NCBI GenBank assembly: GCA_963724645.1
Contig: CAVRVJ010000002.1
Coordinates: 418,557 to 482,556, forward strand
DNA from: CAVXSP01 sp963724645
GTDB taxonomy: Bacteria; Acidobacteriota; Vicinamibacteria; Vicinamibacterales; SCN-69-37
Reading direction: 5' to 3'
Length of the DNA: 64,000 bases
In this document: in pieces, positions 20,623 to 29,716 of the stretch
Layout of the letters: each line of letters starts with the position of its first letter
Numbering within the stretch: position 1 is the first letter of the stretch
The notes under the pieces: model-generated
The model's database searches: none
What the model was told of the DNA's origin: nothing
Seen by the model: the letters and a program-made list of their open reading frames with translations, nothing else
Position numbers and translations under genes: made by a program

Positions 20623-21493
20623 TCACCCTCTGGCGCGTTTTTTTTCACTCCGATTTCGGCCATTTTCCGCCGATTTCTGCCCGCCGACCTCGATTTTGGC
20701 CGCCTTCTTTTTCGTGGTGGAGACGCGTTCGAGACTCTGGCGCAGCGCCTCCATGAGGTTCACGACCTTGGGCGGCGCTTCCTCCTGCGGGGTTGCGACC
20801 TCCTCGCCGGCGATCTTCGCGTCGATCACCTTGCGCAGCGCCTCCTGGTAGTCGTCCTTGTACTGCGTGAGGTCGCCCTCAGTCTCGAAGTTGCCGATGA
20901 CCTGACGGGCGAGCTTCACTTCGTCAGGTTTGATCTTCGCCGGCACCACGTTCAGCTCGTCGATGGCGCCCATCGACCGCACCTCGCTCGCATGCCGCAG
21001 CGTGTACATCACGAGGCCTTTCTCGCGCGGCTGGATGGCGACCAGATACTCGCGGCCGTACAGCGCGAGCTTTCCGATCGCCGCCTTGCCTTGCATCCCC
21101 TCGCGCATCACCGCAAACGCCTCGGCCGCGACGTTGCCGTCCGGCGCGAGGTAGTACGGGCGCTCGACATACACCGGATCGATCATCGCGGCGTCGGCAA
21201 ACTGCATGACATTGATGACACGCGTCGATTCCGGACGCACTTTGGCGATGTCCTCGTCGTCGAGGACGGCATAGCGGCCTTTTTCGAATTCATACCCTTT
21301 CACCAGGTCCGAGTGTGGCCACTTCCTTCTCGCAGGTCGGGCACCATTTCTTCTGCTGGATCCGGGTGCGGCATTCGCGATGCAGTTGATTGAAGCTGAT
21401 TGTCGCGGCGGCATCCGTGGCGGGAAACACCCGGACCGGAATGTTGACGAGACTGATCTTGAGATAGCCTTTCCACGTCGGGCGCGCGGCCAT
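20623..21493 (-). CDS. ku: Ku protein for non-homologous end joining (frameshifted)
   Basis: Start ATG 21493 (MAARPTWKGYLKISLVNIPV) follows CAGGAG. The prokaryotic Ku core is clear: FNQLHRECRTRIQQKKWCPT, then DLVKGYEFEKGRYAVLDDED, RPYYLAPDG, KLALYGREYLVAIQPREKGL and LAKIKPDE-type sequence. The Lys-rich C-terminus (TTKKKAAKIEVGG) is the part that recruits LigD and DNA. One indel near 21300 splits the N-terminal 60 residues. Length about 290 is normal. Its ligase partner is at 42812-44926, about 21 kb away on the other strand. Confidence 0.94.
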
Positions 21494-21580
21494 AGGTGAG
21501 GGCTCCTGCAATTGAGGATTATCGGTGCGGGCGGGCACTCCCTGCAATATGCCCCAAGTGCACGGAAATGCACAGAGAGC

Positions 21581-21681
21581 AGGCACTCGGCACTGGGCAC
21601 TAGGCACTAGGCACTGGGACTGGTGCTGGCGGAACCTCCGAGTGCCGAGTGCCTAGTTTCTAGTGCCTCGTGCCGAGTGCC
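21581..21681. repeat. GGCACTAG-type iterated repeat in inverted arrangement
   Basis: The left arm (21581-21618) iterates GGCACTCG, GGCACTGG, GGCACTAG and variants about every nine bases. The right arm (21638-21681) iterates the complement (CGAGTGCC, TAGTGCC). The arms could pair over about 35 bases. It fills the space between ku and the sigma54 regulator gene and resembles in style the GGCCCCAG repeats near and inside ligD. Confidence 0.75.
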
Positions 21682-21688
21682 GGTTCCT

Positions 21689-23060
21689 CTACGCCAGCTC
21701 GTATTCCCTCAGCTTCCGGTACAGGTTCCTCTCGCTGATGCCGAGCAGCTTCGCCGTCTGGCTGCGATGGCCCGCTGTCGTCCTCAAGGCCAGCTCGATA
21801 TGGGTCCGCTCGAGTGATTCGAGCGTCTGCAGCGACGCGTGGCCGCCCGTGTCCGCCACGCGCTGCGGATCGACAGCCGAGCCTTCGGCTGCGCGGACAG
21901 CCGCCGGGAGATGCTCCGGACGGATCTCCAGGCCTTCGCAGACGACCATCGCGCCTTCGATCGCGTGCAGCAGTTCGCGTACGTTCCCCGGCCAATCGTG
22001 GCGCTCGAGCAGCCGACGGGCTTCCGCGCTCAGGCGCTTGGCGCTGCCGAATCGCTCGTTCAGACGCGCGACGAAATGGTCGGCCAGCAACTCGATATCC
22101 GGCGCGGCGCTCGCGCAGCGATGGCAGGTGCAGCGTAATCGCGCTGAGCCGGTAGTAGAGGTCCTCCCGAAACAGCCGTTGACGGACCATCGCCTCGAGA
22201 TCGCGGTTGGTCGCGGCGATCAGGCGGACGTTGACCTGGATCTCGGAAGTCGCGCCGACGCGGCGGAACGTCGACGTGTCGAGGACGCGGAGCAGCTTGA
22301 CCTGCGTCGCCAGGCTGATCTCGCCGATTTCGTCGAGAAAGATCGTGCCGCCGTGCGCGACTTCGAACAGGCCAGGTTTGGCGCGGTCGGCGCCGGTAAA
22401 GGCGCCCCGCTCGTGTCCGAACAGCTCACTCTGCAGCAGGCTTTCCTGCAGAGCCCCGCAGTCGACGACGACGAACGGGCGCTGACGCCGCGGACTGCGC
22501 GCGTGCAGGAGCTTGGCGACCATTTCCTTTCCCGCCCCGGTCTCGCCAACGATCAACACGGCCGAATCGGCCGGGCCCACCCGTTCGATCAACGCGAGCA
22601 GACGGCGGAATTCCGGGCTCTCGCCGACGAACGAGCTTCCCAGATCCGGCGGCGTGAGACCGCGCTCGAGCAACGACGCGCGCTTACGCAGCGTCTGGCG
22701 CTCGATCGCGCGCTGAATGCGCACCTCGAGCTCGTCGATCGGGCACGGCTTCCCGACATAGTCGAACGCCCCAATCCGGATGGACTCGATGGCCGTATCG
22801 ATCGAGCCGTGACCGGTGAGCACGATGACGTCAATCGAGGGGTGGCGGTCCCGGATCGCCTTCAGCGTGTCCAGACCGCTCATGCCCGGCAGGTTCAGGT
22901 CGAGGAGGACGACGTCCGGCTCTGAGGCAGCCATACGGCTCAGTGCCTCCTCGCCGGAGCCTGCCGACGTCACGACAAAGCGAAGGCGTTCGAGCTCGCG
23001 GGCGAGCGCGCCTCGAAAGGCCTGGTCATCGTCCACGACGAGCAGTGACGTGGGTTTCAT
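21689..23060 (-). CDS. NtrC-family sigma54-dependent response regulator (frameshifted)
   Basis: Start ATG 23060 overlaps the stop of the haem sensor kinase (ATGA). The receiver domain has SLLVVDDD and the phosphoacceptor in VVLLDLNLPG. The AAA+ domain carries Walker A GETGAGKE, the sigma54-contact loop GAFTGA, Walker B GGTIFLDEIGE and RLIAATNRDL; the C-terminal Fis-type HTH is SQTAKLLGISERNLYRKL. One extra C near 22118 breaks SLRERAPDIELLADHF; joined length about 456. The GAFTGA loop shows it activates sigma54 promoters. One such promoter lies at 25081-25095, across the divergent region. It should be phosphorylated by its overlapping kinase. Confidence 0.92.
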
Positions 23061-24931
23061 GCGGTCTTCCTCTCCTCCACCGGCCCGGCGGCCGGCATCA
23101 CGATCTCGAACGTGGCGCCCGCGCCGGTCTGACTGGACACCGTGATGTCGCCGCCCCATCGGCGGATGAAGTTCAGCGACAGGAACAGCCCCAGTCCGGT
23201 GCCGCCCTCGCGAAGCCCGAAGAACGGCTCGAAGATCCGCGCCTGGTGCTGGGCCGGAATCCCGCAGCCGTGATCAATGACGCGGATCCGCATCGGATCG
23301 CCGCCCGCGAGCTCGATCCTGACGCTGGCCGCCCTCGGGGCTGGCCTGAATCGCGTTCAACAGCAAGTTGATAATCACGTGCTGCAGCTCGGCTTCGTTC
23401 GCCCGGACGTGGAGTCCCGCGAACGCGGCCGGCAGGACGATGCGCACGGAATGAGCCCGCGCGGTTGGATCGATCAGGCGGGCCGCCGCGATCACCGAGT
23501 CGTGCAGATCGACGATATCGGGCGTCGAGTTCTGGCCGCGCGACATCTTCAGGAAGTGCTGCGTGATGCCGCGGCAACGCAGCAGTTGCTCGCGGGCGGT
23601 CGCCGCGCGCTGGGCCACCTGCGACCATTCCGGCGAGCTGGCGGCGTCGCCCTGCGACTCGCGCAGGATGCCTTCGACGCACATGAGCACCGTCGCCAGC
23701 GGCGTGTTCAGTTCGTGCGAGAAGCCCGACGCGAGCAGCCCGAGCGACGCCAGCCGGTGCGACTCGGCGAGCCGCGCCTCTGCCGCGCGCCGATCGGAGA
23801 TGTCGCGCCAGACCTCGACCACCTGCAGCAGCTCGCCCGCGGCGCCCACGATCGGAGAGGCGTGCACTTCCTCCCAACGGATAGTGCCGTCGGGCATCCG
23901 CCGCTCGCAAATGCGAACCTGCCGGTGGCGGGACTCCGCGCACGCGATCGTGGGACAGTCGCCTGGCGAACAGGCGCCCGGACCGACGTCCAGACACGAG
24001 CAACCCAACACCCGCTCGCGGGCGATGCCCCGTCCGCCGCAGAAACGCGTCATTGGCCGCGATCACCTTTCGCTGCGGGATCCAGCACGACAATCCCGTC
24101 GTCGATGCTGTTGATGACGGTCTCGAGACGCTCCTGCTCCCCGTTGACCTGGTCGAGCAGATGCGTCATCGAGTCGGCCATCGTGTTGAACTCCCTGGCG
24201 AGCCAGGTAATGGTGTCGGAGCCGGCCGACGGCACGCGCTGGGCGAGATCGCCGCTGGCAATCGCCCGTGCCGTGACCTCGAATCGCTGCAGGCGGCGGA
24301 GCACCACGACGCGCACGATCACGGCGATCGCCGCGATGAGCAACAGGGTGACGGCGGCGGTCACCGCGACCATCCATCGCACGTCCCTGTCCATGCCCGC
24401 GCGAATCGTCTTCATGTTGAAGTCGAACATGAGCACACCGTTGATCTTGTCGTCCGGGTCGTGACACTCATGGCACTCCGGCTTGTTTCTGATCGGCACG
24501 ACGGTGCGCAGAAACGCGCCGCCATCCGTCTCGATCACGCGGCTGTCCATCCGCTGCGCGGCGGGATACTGATGGCAGGCCCTGCAGGTCGAGGAATCCG
24601 GCGTGAAGTCGGCCGAGCCAGGCGGGGTGCTCGAGAACTGCACCGTCCCTTCCCGATCGAGCAGTGCGACGCGCTCGGCGTTCGGCTGGCGGCCGAAGGT
24701 TTCGATCATCTGGGCGATGAGCGTCCGGTCGTCCAGCAGCATCTGATACTCGAGCCCCGACCGGATCAGCTCGGCCTGGGTCTTCGCCGTCTCGCGGGCG
24801 TTTTCCAGAAGGCTCTGCGAATGTCGGAGCGAATAGAGGTACCCGCCGGCGCTCGCGGCCAGGACGACCGCCAGCGTCGTGCCGATCGCCAGCCCCGCCG
24901 TCATGCTCGACAGCCGCGGTGTCAGACGCAC
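23057..24931 (-). CDS. Membrane sensor histidine kinase with two c-type haem motifs (frameshifted)
   Basis: An N-terminal TM helix (GLAIGTTLAVVLAASAGGYL) is followed by a periplasmic domain of about 150 residues bearing two haem-attachment motifs: STCRACHQ and PECHECHD. A second TM helix (VAVTAAVTLLLIAAIAVIV), HAMP region, Cys-rich PAS domain (RWEEVHASPIVGAAGELLQV), HisKA (GFSHELNTPLATVL) and HATPase (NLLLNAIQAS, DHGCGIPAQ, GGTGLGL) complete it. Two indels, near 24070 and 23285, split the frame. It should sense redox state or a haem ligand and phosphorylate the overlapping NtrC-type regulator. Haem attachment is predicted from motifs plus periplasmic placement. Confidence 0.9.
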
Positions 24932-24974
24932 GGCCCGACCTCGTGTCGCCGGGGTCCAGAGGCTGAGGCCGCTG

Positions 24975-24990
24975 CCGTCAGACCTGACGG
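24975..24990. promoter_or_regulatory. Palindrome 1, candidate upstream activator site
   Basis: CCGTCA-GACC-TGACGG, a perfect 6-bp inverted repeat, lies inside a wider CTGCCGT...ACGGCAG pair (24972-24998). Its centre is about 125 bases upstream of the predicted sigma54 start, within the usual range for NtrC-type activator sites. Confidence 0.5.
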
Positions 24991-25001
24991 AACGGCAGAC
25001 G

Positions 25002-25016
25002 CGGTCTGACAGACCG
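25002..25016. promoter_or_regulatory. Palindrome 2, candidate upstream activator site
   Basis: CGGTCTGACAGACCG, a perfect 7-bp inverted repeat around one base, is centred about 98 bases upstream of the predicted sigma54 start. With palindrome 1 it forms a pair 26-27 bases apart, as expected for two activator dimers. Confidence 0.55.
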
Positions 25017-25080
25017 GCAGTTCCTGGGCTGGTACCGCAAAAAATCCCCCATTTCTCTGCTGGTTTTTCGACGGTCGTCC

Positions 25081-25095
25081 TGGCACCAAACCTGC
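25081..25095 (+). promoter_or_regulatory. Sigma54 (-24/-12) promoter
   Basis: TGGCAC, five bases, then CTGC: GG and GC are separated by exactly the required distance, with one mismatch (C for T) to the TGGCAC-N5-TTGC consensus. The divergently encoded NtrC-type activator makes it credible. Predicted transcription start is about 25107, two bases before the ATG of the next gene. Confidence 0.7.
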
Positions 25096-25108
25096 CTCGT
25101 TGTGGGGC

Positions 25109-25417
25109 ATGGAGATGTTCCTTACCGTTTTCGCACTCAGCCTGCTGGCCGTCCTCGTGAGCGGCGTGCTGTTCGTCGCTGCGACCCGCCAGTTGCCCAC
25201 CGACAGCTTACGGCCGGATGAACGGCTTCTGAAGCTGCCGTCCCGTTTCTTTGCCGACGACCGGGCACCCAGCTCGGCATCAGTAGTGCCAATTGAGGTG
25301 CTGCTGCTGCAAATCGAGCGCCACGTCCGGCTCGAGCAGGCTGCGGCCGAGGCATTCCGGGATCGCCCCACAGCCGAGGCGCTCCAGATGCCGACGACGT
25401 CGCCGCTGCGGCACTGA
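25109..25417 (+). CDS. Small single-pass membrane protein, first gene after the sigma54 promoter
   Basis: The 102-residue product from ATG 25109 begins MEMFLTVFALSLLAVLVSGV, one TM helix, followed by a cytosolic tail (DERLLKLPSRFFADD, PIEVLLLQIERHVRLEQAAA) with a helical, possibly coiled segment. No family recognised. The predicted transcript starts about two bases before the ATG, so it may be leaderless; TTG 25100 is an unlikely alternative. Its position suggests a role in assembling or regulating the electron-transfer complex downstream. Confidence 0.65.
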   Translation: MEMFLTVFALSLLAVLVSGVLFVAATRQLPTDSLRPDERLLKLPSRFFADDRAPSSASVVPIEVLLLQIERHVRLEQAAAEAFRDRPTAEALQMPTTSPLRH

Positions 25418-25429
25418 GCGGTTCGTCGG

Positions 25430-25459
25430 GGCGCCCTGAGAGGGGTCTCGAAGGGCGCC
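25430..25459. terminator. Hairpin between the first and second genes of the sigma54 operon
   Basis: GGCGCCCTGAGA pairs with TCTC-GA-AGGGCGCC: an 8-bp outer stem, 2-base bulge, 4-bp inner stem and GGGG loop. No T-run follows, so attenuation or mRNA processing is as likely as termination. A second small hairpin, GGGAC-AAA-GTCCC, sits at 25479-25491, just before the next ribosome site. Confidence 0.45.
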
Positions 25460-25514
25460 AGCGCACCAGGAGTCCAACGGGACAAAGTCCCCTGGGAAAC
25501 GACAGGAGGTTGGT

Positions 25515-26003
25515 ATGGACCTGAGTCGCACGGAACTGGTCTCCGGACTTGCTCCGGCAGACGCGGAAGAGGTGATGCGGCTGGGAACGCCGATGCACGT
25601 CCCCAGCGGCACCACCCTCTTTCACCTCGGCGAGCTTGCCGATCGCGTGTTTGTCATCGAGCGCGGGCGGATCGCCTTGACGATGCCGATGCAAGTGCGG
25701 CAGCAGGAGGAAGCGGTGCTGGTCGAAGAGCGCCTGCCCGGCGAGACGGTGGGCTGGTCGGCGTTGATTCCGCCGCACCGCTTCACCCTGAACGCCACCG
25801 CGCCGCTCGAGACCGACGTCATCGTCATTCCCACGACGGCGCTGCTCGAGCATCTGGTCGCGCATCCGGACGTCGGCTACGTCCTGACGCGCAACATTGC
25901 GGAAATCATGGGCCAGCGCCTGCAGGTGTTTCAGGCGATGTGGCTGCGGGAGATGCAGCGGACGATCGAGCTGCGCGCGCAGCCGGCGCGAGGCGTGGCA
26001 TGA
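25515..26003 (+). CDS. Cyclic-nucleotide-binding-domain protein without DNA-binding domain
   Basis: This 162-residue protein starts at ATG 25515 after a strong ACAGGAGG. The Crp/Fnr-type beta-roll is present (VPSGTTLFHLGELADRVFVI, ERGRIALTMPM, LPGETVGWSALIPPHRFTLN, ATAPLETDVIVIP), but the chain ends after the C-helix with no helix-turn-helix. Such proteins commonly accompany multihaem/NrfD operons, where the cNMP domain may act as a cytosolic regulatory or docking subunit. The stop overlaps the next start (ATGA). Confidence 0.88.
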   Translation: MDLSRTELVSGLAPADAEEVMRLGTPMHVPSGTTLFHLGELADRVFVIERGRIALTMPMQVRQQEEAVLVEERLPGETVGWSALIPPHRFTLNATAPLETDVIVIPTTALLEHLVAHPDVGYVLTRNIAEIMGQRLQVFQAMWLREMQRTIELRAQPARGVA

Positions 26004-26557
26004 GCGCGCGCGGGCTGGCAGGCGCGCTTCTCGTCGTGCCGGCGTTGATGCTCGCCGGTGGACAGACTCGCCCGCCGGTGGCGCCGGCGCCGCCGCCCGA
26101 GGCCGCGCCAGCCGTGGCGACGCGTCCCTCCGAGCACCTCGAGGTGCCGCCGCCTCCTTTCTCGGAAGGCATCTATCCGTGCACGTTCTGTCACGACAAC
26201 AAGGATCTCAAACCAGATCTCAAGCGACGGGCGCTGCCGGACGACCACTCGGAGATCAAGCTGAAGCATGACGAGCAGAATCGCTGGTGCCTGGACTGCC
26301 ACGACGCGAACAACCGGGACGTCCTGCACCTGGCGAGCGGCGAGGCGCTCCCGTTCACTGAGTCGTACCGGTTGTGCGGCCAGTGTCACGGCGAGAAGTA
26401 TCGCGACTGGAAAGCCGGCGTGCACGGCCGGCGCACGGGTGAATGGAACGGCCAGAAGGGCTACCTGCTGTGCGTCAACTGCCACAGCCCGCATGAGCCG
26501 CATTTCAAGCCGATGGCGCCCAAGCCGGCACCGGTGCGGCCGTCGCGCCCGAAGTAG
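26000..26557 (+). CDS. Tetrahaem c-type cytochrome
   Basis: The start ATG 26000 overlaps the previous stop; the 185-residue product has an N-terminal signal (LAGALLVVPALMLAGG) and a Pro/Ala linker. Four CxxCH motifs follow (PCTFCHD, WCLDCHD, LCGQCHG, LCVNCHS), with additional His residues as distal ligands (HHEPHF-type ends: SPHEPHFKP). It is periplasmic. With the ferredoxin and NrfD proteins downstream it should form a quinone-linked complex of the Cbc/Qrc kind known from Geobacter and Desulfovibrio. Similarity is in architecture. Confidence 0.92.
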   Translation: MSARGLAGALLVVPALMLAGGQTRPPVAPAPPPEAAPAVATRPSEHLEVPPPPFSEGIYPCTFCHDNKDLKPDLKRRALPDDHSEIKLKHDEQNRWCLDCHDANNRDVLHLASGEALPFTESYRLCGQCHGEKYRDWKAGVHGRRTGEWNGQKGYLLCVNCHSPHEPHFKPMAPKPAPVRPSRPK

Positions 26558-26568
26558 GAGCCAACACC

Positions 26569-27666
26569 ATGGCCGCAACGACCAAAACCACGATCCCCTC
26601 CGCGAGCGAGCGAATGCGAACGAGCCCGCGCGAACGGAGCGGGGATCCCGGGGTCCCCGCGAGTGAGCGCGTCGGGGGGGCCGCGGGGGCGAAGCCCCCC
26701 GGAGATGCGAACGAGCGACCGCGAGTGAGCCCGCGCGAACGGAGCGGGGATCACGGGGTCCCCGCGAGTGAGCGCGTCGGGGGGGCCGCGGGGGCGAAGC
26801 CCCCCGGTCCAAATATGTCGCGTCGGGAGTTCGCGTCGGTCGCCGCCGCTGCGGCGGCTGGGTTTCTCATGACGGCTTGCGGCCCCCGCCGGCTGCACGA
26901 CATTCCGCGCGATCGGCTGCGCATCGCGATCAAGGAGTGGGAGCGCGAGTACAAAGAAAAATACGGCAAGACTGTCACGGTCTCGGACGCCGGGCCCAAG
27001 CCAGGCGTGCTCTTTGCCTACGCGCTGGATCTCTCGCGGTGCAACGGCAACCGCGCCTGCGTCGAGGCGTGCGTGACGGAGAACAATCAGTCGCGCGATC
27101 CGCAGGTGCAGTGGATTCGCGTGCTGTCCATGGACAAGGACAAGGGCATCGATTTCGCGGACGCCGACCCGTACTACTCGCCGGCGGAAGTCCCTGAGCC
27201 CGGCCGCTTCTACGTGCCGACCGCGTGCCAGCACTGCCGCAATGCGCCCTGCACGAAAGTCTGCCCGGTCGGCGCGACGTGGACTGAACCCGACGGCATC
27301 GTGGTGATCGACTACGACTGGTGCATCGGCTGCCGCTGCTGCATGGCGGCATGCCCATACGGCGCGCGGCATTTCAACTGGTCCGCGCCGTCGCTCCCCG
27401 CAAGCGATGTGAACCCGAACATGCACTATCTCGGCAACCGCCCGCGGCCGCGAGGCGTCGTGGAGAAGTGCACGTTCTGCATCCAGCGGACGCGCGCGGG
27501 ACGCTACCCGGCCTGCGTCGAGGCCTGCCCGACCGGCGCCCGCAAGTTCGGGAATCTGCTCGATCCCGACAGCGAGATTCGCTACATCCTGGAAAACAAG
27601 CGCGTGGTCCTGCTCAAGCAGGAACTGAACACCATGCCGAAGTTCTTCTACTTCTACGGAACGTGA
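26569..27666 (+). CDS. TAT-exported 4Fe-4S ferredoxin-type subunit with repeat-extended N-terminus
   Basis: An AGGAG ribosome site precedes ATG 26569. The first 82 residues are low-complexity and encoded by two 81-bp direct repeats; only then comes the twin-arginine signal (MSRREFASVAAAAAAGFLMT) from ATG 26815. The mature part has NrfC/DmsB-type cysteine clusters (CNGNRACVEAC, CQHCRNAPCTKVCPVGA, CIGCRCCMAACPYGA, CTFCIQR, CVEACPTGA), enough for up to four [4Fe-4S] centres. It should pass electrons between the NrfD quinone site and the tetrahaem cytochrome. Either ATG could be used, but only 26569 has a ribosome site; an 82-residue extension before a TAT motif is unusual. Confidence 0.9.
   Translation: MAATTKTTIPSASERMRTSPRERSGDPGVPASERVGGAAGAKPPGDANERPRVSPRERSGDHGVPASERVGGAAGAKPPGPNMSRREFASVAAAAAAGFLMTACGPRRLHDIPRDRLRIAIKEWEREYKEKYGKTVTVSDAGPKPGVLFAYALDLSRCNGNRACVEACVTENNQSRDPQVQWIRVLSMDKDKGIDFADADPYYSPAEVPEPGRFYVPTACQHCRNAPCTKVCPVGATWTEPDGIVVIDYDWCIGCRCCMAACPYGARHFNWSAPSLPASDVNPNMHYLGNRPRPRGVVEKCTFCIQRTRAGRYPACVEACPTGARKFGNLLDPDSEIRYILENKRVVLLKQELNTMPKFFYFYGT
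26622..26702. repeat. 81-bp direct repeat, copy 1
   Basis: It is 80/81 identical to the copy at 26727-26807 (one C/A difference). It ends in a G-run, GGGGGC-GAA-GCCCCC hairpin. It lies in frame within the ferredoxin gene, between the start codon and the TAT signal. Confidence 0.92.
26727..26807. repeat. 81-bp direct repeat, copy 2
   Basis: Second copy, starting 105 bases (35 codons) after the first, so the reading frame is kept. It ends eight bases before ATG 26815 of the TAT signal. Confidence 0.92.
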
Positions 27667-27673
27667 GGCGCCT

Positions 27674-28961
27674 GTGGTTGTGATTCGACGATTCTTTCGG
27701 TTTGTCGCCGGCAGCACGACGCTCGTCAGCCAGGGCGACCGCCTGTATTGGAGCTGGCTCACGCTGCTCGGCGTGCTGATTCTGTCCGGCGTGCTGGCCT
27801 ACGTCCGTCAAGCCACCCAAGGTCTCGTCGTGACGGCGATGCGCGATCAGGTGAGCTGGGGCTTCTACATCGGGAACTTCACATTCCTGGTCGGCGTCGC
27901 CGCGGCGGCGGTCGTGCTCGTCATCCCTGCCTACGTGTACCACTGGAAGCCGATTCGAGAAATCGTGATCTTCGGCGAATTACTCGCGGTCAGCGCCATT
28001 GTCATGTGCATGCTGTTTGTCACGGCCGATATCGGCCACCCCGAACGAGTCTGGCACATGATCCCGATCACGGGCATCGGGTTTCTGAATTTCCCCCGAT
28101 CGCTCCTCGCGTGGGACGTCGTCGTGCTCAATATCTACTTCGTGATCAACTTCATCGTGGTCACGCACATTCTGTACCGCGCGTTCCACGGCCGGCCGTA
28201 CTCCCCCCGCCTGGTCTACCCGCTCGTGCTGTTCTCGATTCCGATGGCCGTGAGCATTCATACGGTGACGGCCTTTCTCTACAACGGCCTGGTCGCCCGC
28301 CCATATTGGAACTCGTCGATCCTCGCGCCGCAGTTTCTGGCGTCCGCGTTCTGCTCCGGCCCCGCCATCCTGCTCTTCGCCGTGCAGCTGCTGCGCCGGC
28401 TGAGCCGCTTCGAGATTCAGGACGCCGCGATCTGGAAGATCGCCGAGTTGATGGCCTACGCGATCTTCGTGAACCTGTTCCTGCACGGCGCGGAGGCGTT
28501 CAAAGAGTTCTACTCGAACAGCGAACACGTGCTCTATACCCGCTACTGGTTCGAGGGCATCCGGGGACATCACACCCTCGTGCCCTACGCGTGGACGGCC
28601 GTCGCGCTGAACGTGCTGTCGTTCGTGCTGTTGGTGATACCAAAGTTCCGGAAGAGCTTCATCTTGCTGAACGTGGGGTGCTTCGCCACCTACGCCGGCT
28701 GCTACATCGACAAAGGCATGGGGCTGATCATCCCGGGGTTGACCCCGGACACCCTGGGCGAGATCTACGAGTACTACCCGACGCTGAACGAGGTGCGCGT
28801 GGCCGCCGGGATCTTCGCGATCGGATTCCTGGTCTTCACCTTGATGCTCAAGGTGGCCGTGCCGATCTCTGCTCGGAGAGTATCAGGCGGAACCCGACGC
28901 AGACGCGGCGTCGCGCGAGCGGCTGCTACAGCCGTCGGTTGTCCGGCCGAGTGCATCGTAG
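27674..28961 (+). CDS. NrfD/PsrC-family integral membrane quinone-interacting subunit (C-terminal frameshift)
   Basis: GTG 27674 is preceded by GAGG. About ten hydrophobic helices are visible (LTLLGVLILSGVLAYV, NFTFLVGVAAAAVVLVIPAY, LLAVSAIVMCMLFV, DVVVLNIYFVINFIV, LVLFSIPMAVSIHTV and others), with family residues GHPERVWHMI and FLHGAEAFKEF. Without correction the frame runs to 29050 with an Arg-rich tail. A 1-base shift near 28870 gives LGEYQAEPDADAASRERLLQ and a stop at 28961, more natural and clear of the next gene. The protein anchors the ferredoxin and cytochrome and binds (mena)quinone in this family. Confidence 0.92.
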
Positions 28962-29024
28962 CCTCCGGCCCTGCGAGCCGAGCCGTCCGGCGGGGCGAAC
29001 GGCGGGGCCTTCGAAGAGTGCCCT

Positions 29025-29716
<692 letters not shown>

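Noticed and set aside
21581..21681. Possible CRISPR array
   Set aside because: Units are only about nine bases, contiguous and in inverted arms; there are no spacers and no cas genes.
26622..26807. Insertion sequence in the ferredoxin gene
   Set aside because: No transposase, no terminal inverted repeats, no target duplication; two short direct repeats that keep the frame.
26461..27762. Minus-strand 433-codon open frame over the ferredoxin gene
   Set aside because: It mirrors the cysteine-rich ferredoxin gene and contains the repeat translated backwards; no domain.
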